Shown here in pieces: positions 24,464 through 31,110 of a stretch of DNA of 62,921 nucleotides (the stretch's first letter is position 1; the number at the start of each line of letters is the position of its first letter). Made by a program: the position numbers and the translations under genes. The notes beneath the pieces were generated by a model. It saw only the letters and a list, made by a program, of their open reading frames with translations, had not been told where the DNA came from and searched no databases. The stretch lies in assembly GCA_937895955.1 (NCBI GenBank), contig CALAZI010000043.1, forward strand, positions 1 through 62,921. Direction: 5' to 3'. The stretch is from an uncultured Alphaproteobacteria bacterium (GTDB taxonomy: Bacteria > Pseudomonadota > Alphaproteobacteria > Caulobacterales > Parvularculaceae).

Positions 24464-25551
24464 TGCGAGCCGCTATCGACATTATCAGCGATCGCGCGGC
24501 TTTCAGGGACGAATGGCGCCGCCTATACGCGCGCTCAGATGCGTCTTTTTTTCTTTCGCCGCCATGGATCGAAACGCTTATCGATTCTGGGACAGACAGA
24601 ACGACGTTCAAAGCGCTTCGCATATTCGATGATCTGCACGGCGTATATGGCGCAGCGCTGATCGGTGAGGCGAGAACGCCGATCATGCCGGGCGCCGTCG
24701 CGCGGCTTCATGAAACAGGCGATGAGGCGATAGATCGCGTCTATCTTGAGTATAATGACATCCTGATTGCGCATGACGCCGCGCCCGAAGCGCGTCTGGA
24801 GGCGATTTGCGCCGTCATTGAATCGGCGCCGAAGGTTGACGAATTCGTTTTTCGCAATGCGCGTCCGCCGCTCGCTGCGGCCGTCATCGCGGCAGGCGAA
24901 CGGCTGGGACTTGAGCGGCGCACGCTGCTTCGCCAGCCGACATTTTTCATCGATTTGACATCCGGCGTAATGGAGGGGTTCTCGGCGTCGCTAAGAGCCA
25001 AAATCCGGCGCGCCGTCCGGCGCTATGAAGAGCGTGGCGCTGTTCGCCTGATCATCCCGAAGGGAGAGGCCGAACGCGATGTCGCGTGGACGGAACTCAT
25101 GCGTCTCCACGCAAAAACCTGGGGCAGCCGCGGCCAACGCGGCGTATTCAGCGCGCCGGAATTTTTGAACTTCCACAGGCGGCTGATCGAGCGGTTTCCT
25201 TCCAATGCCGACCTTGTGCGCATTCTCGCCGGCGACGATACGATCGGGGTTCTTTACAATTTCATCGATCGCGACCGCGCCTATAATTATCAGAGCGGCT
25301 TTCTTTACGAAGCGAGCAATCAGCTCGCCCCGGGGTTCGTCGCTCATGCGCTCGCCGCCGAGCATTATCGCGAAAAGGGTCTGAAAGCCTATGACATGAT
25401 GGGCGGCGATGCGGACTACAAGCGTCGCCTGGGGAGCGAGGGCGAAACGCTGGAGACGCTGGTTTTGGAAAGGCCGAGCCTGAAGTCGAAACTTCGCAAT
25501 CTCATCAGGCGGAAATCTCGCGCTCATGGCGCAGGAAAGCGTCAAACATGA
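24463..25551 (+). CDS. FemAB/GNAT-like acyltransferase (exosortase-locus type)
   Basis: The 362-residue protein has the BcsL/CelD-type acyltransferase fold (PF13480): FFLSPPWIETLI early, RAKIRRAVRRYEERG in the middle, LHAKTWGSRGQRGVFSAPEF and GVLYNFIDRDRAYNYQSGF then a final YDMMGGDADYKRRLGSE. Related proteins named FemAB in exosortase (XrtA) loci are thought to modify exopolysaccharide or a cell-wall component. It is translationally coupled to the glycosyltransferase. Its 3' end overlaps the 3' end of the opposite amidotransferase gene by 47 bases. Confidence 0.8.
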   Translation: MRAAIDIISDRAAFRDEWRRLYARSDASFFLSPPWIETLIDSGTDRTTFKALRIFDDLHGVYGAALIGEARTPIMPGAVARLHETGDEAIDRVYLEYNDILIAHDAAPEARLEAICAVIESAPKVDEFVFRNARPPLAAAVIAAGERLGLERRTLLRQPTFFIDLTSGVMEGFSASLRAKIRRAVRRYEERGAVRLIIPKGEAERDVAWTELMRLHAKTWGSRGQRGVFSAPEFLNFHRRLIERFPSNADLVRILAGDDTIGVLYNFIDRDRAYNYQSGFLYEASNQLAPGFVAHALAAEHYREKGLKAYDMMGGDADYKRRLGSEGETLETLVLERPSLKSKLRNLIRRKSRAHGAGKRQT

Positions 25552-27385
25552 TAAGCGTCCACAATTCCTGCGAATAATCGCCTGCGCTTGCGCGATGGCG
25601 TCTGACGGCGTCTTCAACTGCGCCGCCGTCAAAAATGCCGCATGCTCTCCATGAGTCAGAGGTCAAGAATCTTTCAAGGGATGATGCTGGTTGGCGCAGC
25701 CATTCGGCGACAGGCGGCGCAAAACCGCGCTTTCGCGCATGCAGGATTTTATGATCAATCCGGTTTTTTTGCGCCGCCTTCAAAATGCGTTTTCCGCCAG
25801 CGGCGCCGAGCAGATGGCCGGGCGGCAAGGCGAAAACCCACTCGGCGAGCAAATGATCGAGGAATGGCGCGCGCAGTTCAAGGCCGTGCGCCATTGAGGC
25901 CCGGTCAATCTTCGTCAGCATGCGACCGGGCAGCCATGTTGCGAGATCGATCCGCCGTGCGAAATTCAGCGGGTCGTCCGGGGCGTCGACGGCGGCGTCA
26001 CGCACCATGCGCGCCGGATCGAAATCGCGCGTCGATTGCATGAAATCGCCGGAAAAGAGATTTTCCATGCGCTCGGGAAGCGTCATGCCGATAGCGCGCG
26101 CATATGCGTCTGGCCTGTCTTCGCCGAGCGCCTGAAATGTCGTTTTGAACCGAAGCGGCCGGGGAGCGAAGTCGAGCTTCGGGTAAAGCGCGCCAAGCGG
26201 GCGGAAGAAGGCGCGTCGCGCCGATGCCGGCATTAGCGCGCGCAGCCGTTCTTCGCCGACAAAGAATGGGTGGCGCCGGTAACCGGCGAAAATCTCGTCG
26301 CTTCCGTCGCCCGACAGCGCGACCTTCACATGACGCCGCGCTGCGCCGCAGACTTGCAGGGTCGGAAGCGCGGAAGGGTCTGCGAAAGGCTCGCCATAGA
26401 TAGCCGCGACGCGGTCAATAAGCGCCTCGTCGGCGTCGACGACTTCCTCATGATGATTTGTCCGATAGCGGGCTGCGGTAAGGCGCGCGTCAGCGCGTTC
26501 GTCGAAAGCGCCGGCGTCAAACCCGATCGTGCAGGTCGTGACGCATGGGGCGATGCGCGACAGCGAAGCGACAATGGAGGCCGAATCGACGCCGCCGGAC
26601 AAAAACGCGCCAAGCGATACATCCGATTTCGACTGCGCATTCACAGCGTCATCAAATCGATCAAGCAAGCCGCTTTGCGCAGCTTCAAACGATAGGCTGG
26701 CGTCAATTGAAAATTCAGGTCGCCAATATTGTGCTAAGCTCAAAGGCTTTCCGCGCTGGGCCGCCAGATGCGTCGCGGGTTGAAGCTTCAACACATTCTC
26801 ATAGATTGAAAGCGGGTCCGGGACAAAGCCGAAATGGAAATAGGCGCGCATCGCTTCCGCCGAATGTCGCAGCTCGACAAGTCCCGACGCGCGGATCGCG
26901 GCTAATTCGGAGGCAAAAACGAGGAAGCCGTCTTTTGATACGGCATAATAGAGCGGCTTCTCGCCGAACCTGTCGCGGGCGAGGGTGAGCGTTCGATCGC
27001 GTGCGTTCCACCAGGCGAAGGCGAACATGCCGCGAAGTCTGTCGATATAGCCGGCGCCGAATCTTGAGAGCCCTTCGACAAGGACTTCAGTGTCTGATTG
27101 CGTTCGGAATTCAATCTCTGCAAAGCCGCGCCTCAGATCGCGGTAATTGTAGATTTCGCCATTATAGGAGATGACGTTGTCGCCGTCGGCGCTGCGGAAC
27201 GGCTGCGCGCCGCCTTCAAGATCGATGATTGCAAGCCGTCTATGCGCGAGACCGATCCCCGGGGCTGAAAAAAAACCCTCGCCGTCCGGGCCGCGATGAG
27301 CGATCGCCGCCGCCATGCGCCTGAGCGCCGCCTCGTCGACAACGCGCTCTCCTTCAAGATCGAATATGCCGGCGACGCCGCACAT
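25505..27385 (-). CDS. Asparagine-synthase-like amidotransferase (exosortase-locus type)
   Basis: The 626-residue protein has the class II glutamine amidotransferase domain first: the N-terminal Cys at position 2 (MCGVAGIFDLEG) is the nucleophile after Met removal, followed by RGPDGEGF, YNGEIYNYRDLR and the TQSDTEVLV loop. The C-terminal synthase domain has the pyrophosphatase motif SGGVDS and GDGSDEIFAGYRRH. The pattern fits the amidotransferase that accompanies exosortases (TIGR03108 type) better than housekeeping AsnB. It probably amidates a sugar or peptide. The ATG at 27385 is the only start that exposes Cys2. It begins just four bases after the exosortase stop. Confidence 0.88.
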   Translation of the reverse strand: MCGVAGIFDLEGERVVDEAALRRMAAAIAHRGPDGEGFFSAPGIGLAHRRLAIIDLEGGAQPFRSADGDNVISYNGEIYNYRDLRRGFAEIEFRTQSDTEVLVEGLSRFGAGYIDRLRGMFAFAWWNARDRTLTLARDRFGEKPLYYAVSKDGFLVFASELAAIRASGLVELRHSAEAMRAYFHFGFVPDPLSIYENVLKLQPATHLAAQRGKPLSLAQYWRPEFSIDASLSFEAAQSGLLDRFDDAVNAQSKSDVSLGAFLSGGVDSASIVASLSRIAPCVTTCTIGFDAGAFDERADARLTAARYRTNHHEEVVDADEALIDRVAAIYGEPFADPSALPTLQVCGAARRHVKVALSGDGSDEIFAGYRRHPFFVGEERLRALMPASARRAFFRPLGALYPKLDFAPRPLRFKTTFQALGEDRPDAYARAIGMTLPERMENLFSGDFMQSTRDFDPARMVRDAAVDAPDDPLNFARRIDLATWLPGRMLTKIDRASMAHGLELRAPFLDHLLAEWVFALPPGHLLGAAGGKRILKAAQKNRIDHKILHARKRGFAPPVAEWLRQPASSLERFLTSDSWRACGIFDGGAVEDAVRRHRASAGDYSQELWTLIMFDAFLRHEREISA

Positions 27386-27389
27386 GCGG

Positions 27390-28280
27390 TCAATCCGCGC
27401 CGCCGTCGCGAAGCGGTTTCCCGACGGCGGCGAAGCGGCGCGCAAAAAGAATGAGCCCGAGCATCAGGGCGCCGTAGAACGTCCAGCCGAGGGCGACGTG
27501 TTCCGGACCGACGCCGAAGCGTCTTTCGCTCAGCGTTGCAAGCGCGATTATCGCATAGGCGCGAAGCCAGTTCGCCAGCAGAGCTGCGACAAGCGCGGCG
27601 GCGATGAAACTTGCTCGCGCGCGGATTGTCCTAAAGGCGAGCGAAACGAGCACGGTCGAAATCATCGCCGAGGCGAGCAGGAAGCGCAGCCCCGAGCAGG
27701 ACGGCGCAATCTCAAAACGGCCGATTGCAGTTGACAGGATCAGCCCGTCACGCGCCGTTTCGAGGCCGCTCGCATTGAGCATTGCAGTGACGACCGCCGC
27801 GGCGGCGTTCTGCAATACCGGATTAGCTTCCTCTCCAAAGGGAACCATAAAAAAGAGAAAGGCGAGCGCAAATCTCCAGCGCATTGATAGCGCGCCCCCA
27901 AAAGCGAAGATGACGGCGCCTATGATGGAGAGCGCGAAGGCGACATGTTCGACGATCGAGAGCGATGCGCTGCGGCCAACAGCGCAGAGCAGCGCGGCTA
28001 AGGCGATGACTGCGCCGCCGCGCCAATCGCGACGCGGCTCAGCATTGCGCCAGTCGCGCTGGCGAAGGATAAGCCATAATGCGATCGGCGTCGCAACGAT
28101 CCCATGATGATAGGCCGAGGAGGTCAGCCAGATCGTCGTCATTGAGGCGAGCGCGTCGGCAAACGCGATTGATATCAGAACCGTCAAAACGGCGAATTCG
28201 ACAAGAGCGCGCATCCATGCGCCGCCGATCAAGGGGACGGCCGCTAGGCGGCGTAAATCATTCTCGCTGGCGTTAACCAT
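27390..28280 (-). CDS. Exosortase (XrtA/EpsH-like transpeptidase)
   Basis: The 296-residue protein has about eight transmembrane segments and all three exosortase active-site residues: Cys195 in APSCSGLRF, Arg240 in NWLRAY and His261 in HVALGWTFYG. FFMVPFGEE near 143-151 fits the conserved loop before the active site. Exosortases cleave PEP-CTERM tails of exported proteins and attach them to a carrier. There is no C-terminal EpsI fusion, so this is a minimal form. It is followed by the amidotransferase gene, forming a two-gene unit. No PEP-CTERM protein is seen among the genes of this window. Confidence 0.85.
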   Translation of the reverse strand: MVNASENDLRRLAAVPLIGGAWMRALVEFAVLTVLISIAFADALASMTTIWLTSSAYHHGIVATPIALWLILRQRDWRNAEPRRDWRGGAVIALAALLCAVGRSASLSIVEHVAFALSIIGAVIFAFGGALSMRWRFALAFLFFMVPFGEEANPVLQNAAAAVVTAMLNASGLETARDGLILSTAIGRFEIAPSCSGLRFLLASAMISTVLVSLAFRTIRARASFIAAALVAALLANWLRAYAIIALATLSERRFGVGPEHVALGWTFYGALMLGLILFARRFAAVGKPLRDGGAD

Positions 28281-28348
28281 AGGGCTGTCGCACGCAGAAT
28301 TTCACTGCGCCTTCCGTCATGCAAGCTGCGGTCCGTCGGGAGGAAAAT

Positions 28349-29746
28349 CTACCGCGTCGCGGGTTCCCGGATAGCGAAGCAGTTGAGCTTGGCGGCGCGA
28401 AGCCTGTCGCAGGTCGCCGTCGCTTCAGCTTCCGAGAGGGTCGTGAAGCGCGCTCTATAGATCTGGTCGCCGCTTTCTTTCGCCGTCGGCGTTACGGCGC
28501 GGGTGCGTTCGGTCAGGCCGGCGGCGATCGCCGCGGCCTCAAGCTCTTTTTGAGCCATTGTTTTTGACGAATAGGCGCCGATCTGGACGCTCCACCCGGT
28601 GAATTCGTCGAAATCGCCTTCGCCAAGCATTTCGTCATCCGGCGTCAGGGCGGAAAGCTTGACGCGCTCATATTCGTTGAAATCGTCGATCCGGGCGGCG
28701 GCGATGAGCGCGCCGAGCTGATCGCCCGCCGCCGGAACATTGACGGCGCCGACAGGACCGAAAGAGGCGGCGGCGATTTTCAACTCGTCTTTCAAGGCTT
28801 CGTTTCCGGCGATGGTCGGAATTCCCGCCTCACGCTGGAGCGCCGCGATCAGCGTCGGCTTCAGGCGAGGGGTCGGCGGTTCGCGGTGCAGCGCGGCGAT
28901 GAGGGTCGGTTTCGAGGCGATTGTGTCGAATGCGGCGTTCAGGATTTCTTTCATATGCGCGTCGCGCGTGCGGACGGAGCGTCCGCCGAGGACGACGCCG
29001 ATCAGGCGCGAGCCGTCGCGTTGAGCGGAGGTGACAAGATTGAAACCGGATCGCTGAGTGTAGCCGGTCTTGATCCCGTTCGCGCCTTCATAGGTTTTCA
29101 CCAGCGCATTGTGGGTAAGATAGGTGCGGCCGTTCCAGGCGAATTCCTTCGTATCGAAATAGACGAAATATTGCGGGTAATCCTGCATGAGCCTCTGGCC
29201 GAGGACTGCGAGATCGCGCGCGGTCGAAACCTGGGTTGAATTCGGGAGGCCGGAGGCGTTCTTGAACGTCGTCGAGCGCATGCCGAGCTGGTGCGCGCGC
29301 GTCGTCATCGCCTGGGCGAACTTCCATTCGGAGCCTGAAACCCCTTCGGCGACAACGACGGCGACATCATTGGCTGATTTGACGACAAGCGCCTTGATCG
29401 CGGTTTCGACATCAATCTTGGAGCCGACCGTCAACCCAAGCTTCGACGGCGGCTGGCCCGCCGCATGCGCGGAAACCGTTAATTGGCTGTCGAGATTGAG
29501 GCGACCTGCCTCGATCTCCTCGAACAGCATGTAGAGGGTCATCATTTTCGTCAGCGAAGCGGGATAGCGCCTGGCGTCCGCATAACGCTCGAAAAGGACA
29601 TCGCCGGAATCGGCGTGCATGACGAAAGCGGCGTATTTCGGCGCGGAGGATCGTTTTTTCTTGGCGGCGTGCGCATCAGGCGACGCCCCGATCGCCAGAG
29701 CGAGGGCCAGAACCAAGGTTAATACGCCACGAAATAACGCCGCCAT
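28349..29746 (-). CDS. D-alanyl-D-alanine carboxypeptidase (PBP5 family) with SPOR domain
   Basis: The 465-residue precursor has a signal peptide (about 1-28), then the penicillin-binding core with the active site SxxK SLTK at Ser64, SxN SAN at 124-126 and KTG at 226-228. A C-terminal SPOR domain (about 384-461) binds denuded septal peptidoglycan, so the enzyme likely acts at the division site. It trims pentapeptides. Odd feature: KPTLIAAL-RE occurs twice, 17 residues apart (279 and 296), an internal duplication in the linker. The ATG at 29746 is one codon after a GTG. It stands upstream of the exosortase gene on the same strand. Confidence 0.92.
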   Translation of the reverse strand: MAALFRGVLTLVLALALAIGASPDAHAAKKKRSSAPKYAAFVMHADSGDVLFERYADARRYPASLTKMMTLYMLFEEIEAGRLNLDSQLTVSAHAAGQPPSKLGLTVGSKIDVETAIKALVVKSANDVAVVVAEGVSGSEWKFAQAMTTRAHQLGMRSTTFKNASGLPNSTQVSTARDLAVLGQRLMQDYPQYFVYFDTKEFAWNGRTYLTHNALVKTYEGANGIKTGYTQRSGFNLVTSAQRDGSRLIGVVLGGRSVRTRDAHMKEILNAAFDTIASKPTLIAALHREPPTPRLKPTLIAALQREAGIPTIAGNEALKDELKIAAASFGPVGAVNVPAAGDQLGALIAAARIDDFNEYERVKLSALTPDDEMLGEGDFDEFTGWSVQIGAYSSKTMAQKELEAAAIAAGLTERTRAVTPTAKESGDQIYRARFTTLSEAEATATCDRLRAAKLNCFAIREPATR

Positions 29747-30004
29747 CACCCAAGCCTCGTCAAAGCAGGGCCGTTTCGCAACTTAAATCTGGAATCCGCC
29801 GCCAAGATTTTCGCCCGATCGCACCCGTCTCACACATCGCTTGCTCGCTGCTGCTCCAGCAAGCCGTGTGCCGCCCCCAGATCAGTCGCGGCGGAAGCGC
29901 GATCCTCGGCAAAGTGGGTAAAAAAGTCGTTAAAGTTAAAAATGCGCTTACCTTTATGCGCGAGCGATTCGGGGGCCTTCCGGGGCGGTCAGGCGGCTAT
30001 TTTG
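29747..30004. other. Intergenic region between dacC and the phasin promoter
   Basis: No coding gene is seen in this spacer. It holds an extended stem-loop at 29831-29870: CACAC ATC GCTTGCT, a 12-base loop and AGCAAGC C GTGTG, giving 12 paired bases with a small internal bulge. No T tract follows, so it is not a simple terminator. The part after 29920 is AT-richer (GTTAAAGTTAAAAATG). Confidence 0.5.
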
Positions 30005-30063
30005 TTGCAGTGCAAAATAACCCTTGACGAATGGGATCGAGCTCCTTATGTTGCGCTGCACAA
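30005..30063. promoter_or_regulatory. Phasin promoter flanked by TGC-rich operator-like sites
   Basis: TTGACG (30024-30029) and TATGTT (30047-30052), 17 bases apart, make a good promoter 56 bases before the phasin ATG. The perfect palindrome TTGCA-G-TGCAA (30005-30015) lies just upstream, and the related TTGCGCTGCAC lies at 30051-30061 near the likely transcription start. In other PHA producers the repressor PhaR binds TGC-rich palindromes before phaP, so PhaR control is inferred. Confidence 0.6.
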
Positions 30064-30108
30064 TCAGTGGCGTCGCATAGGCTCGCCACCGGAATAGGGA
30101 GCAAACCC

Positions 30109-30555
30109 ATGACCGCCAAGAAAACAGCTGAAACGACCGCGGACACCTTCGAATCCGTCATGTCCTTCGGCCCGGAAAACTTCAAAGATTCCTACGAGAA
30201 GTTCGCTAAAGGACTGAATTCGCTCGCAGATTTCCACAAAGGCTCGGTTGAGGCCTTCATGGCGTCGGCCGGCGTTTTCGCCAAGGGCTTTGAAAAGGCC
30301 GCCTCGACCCAGGTCGGCTTCGCAAAAGAACAGTTCGAAGAAGGCGTCGCGACGGCGAAAGCCGCGTTCGCTTCGAAAAGCGTTCAGGAAGCGATCGAGC
30401 TTCAGAACGAATTCGCTCGCACTTCGTTCGAAAAGAACCTCGGTCACGCTTCATCGCTCGCCGAGCACTGGACGAGCGTCGCCAAGGACGCAACGGACCC
30501 GTTGACGAAGCGCTACGGCGAGTTCGTTGAACTCGTTCAGTCCTACCGCGCCTAA
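30109..30555 (+). CDS. phaP: Phasin family protein
   Basis: The 148-residue protein matches phasin_2: TFESVMSFGPENFKDSYEKF, then FHKGSVEAFMASAGVFAKGF, and a helical end SLAEHWTSVAKDATDPLT. It is rich in Lys/Ala/Phe, coiled, without signal peptide. Phasins coat polyhydroxyalkanoate granules in the cytoplasm and control their number and size. An AGGGA ribosome site lies before the ATG at 30109, preferred over an earlier ATG at 30031, which lies within the promoter. A second PHA-related gene is at 48756. Confidence 0.9.
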   Translation: MTAKKTAETTADTFESVMSFGPENFKDSYEKFAKGLNSLADFHKGSVEAFMASAGVFAKGFEKAASTQVGFAKEQFEEGVATAKAAFASKSVQEAIELQNEFARTSFEKNLGHASSLAEHWTSVAKDATDPLTKRYGEFVELVQSYRA

Positions 30556-30599
30556 CTGCGGGCCTCCCGCTAGCGGGCGACGTCTGACGAAAAATGAAA

Positions 30600-30632
30600 C
30601 GCCCGGGCCGGCCCGCCGCCGCCCGGGCGATT
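30600..30632 (+). terminator. GC-rich hairpin after phaP, possible terminator
   Basis: CGCCCGGGC (30600-30608) and GCCCGGGCG (30621-30629) form nine perfect pairs around a 12-base loop. Only three T follow, so the terminator is weak or the hairpin protects the 3' end. A further palindrome CCCGCTAGCGGG precedes it at 30566-30577. Confidence 0.4.
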
Positions 30633-30779
30633 TCGCGTCGCGAACTGTTAACGATTTCGTGCGCGCGGGCGATTGCGTCGTCAATCGTCCTATTTCCTTC
30701 TTTTCAACCCCGTTTGGATACATACTTAATGGCGGCCGGCGGGATTCGCGCGCCGGCGGCAAGGAGAGCCGTGCGTTCG

Positions 30780-31109
30780 ATGTCGAGTGAGGAAGACAAC
30801 AATCAGGGGCCGGGATTCGGCGTCGGGGTCGTTTCGAAAACGGCGCCCAAGACGAAGCGCCCGTCGCTCTACAAGGTGCTTCTCCTCAACGACGATTACA
30901 CGCCGCAGGAATTCGTCGTGTGGCTGCTTCAGGCCGTCTTCAATAAAGGGCCTGAGGACGCGATTCGCATCATGCTGCATGTCCATCAGAACGGGGTCGG
31001 GGTTTGCGGCGTATACACCTATGAAGTCGCGGAGACCAAGGTCGCCCAGGTGATGGAGCTCTCGCGCCGCAATCAGCACCCGCTGCAATGCACGATGGAA
31101 AGGGAATAG
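30780..31109 (+). CDS. clpS: ATP-dependent Clp protease adaptor ClpS
   Basis: ClpS delivers N-degron substrates to ClpAP. The 109-residue protein has the core KVLLLNDDYTPQEFVVWLLQ with its binding-pocket residues, then HVHQNGVGVCGVYTYEVAETK. The disordered acidic head fits the family. Start: ATG 30780 gives the usual MSSEE; the in-frame GTG at 30771 sits four bases after AAGGAG and may be the real start. clpA follows after one base. Confidence 0.94.
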   Translation: MSSEEDNNQGPGFGVGVVSKTAPKTKRPSLYKVLLLNDDYTPQEFVVWLLQAVFNKGPEDAIRIMLHVHQNGVGVCGVYTYEVAETKVAQVMELSRRNQHPLQCTMERE

Positions 31110-31110
31110 G

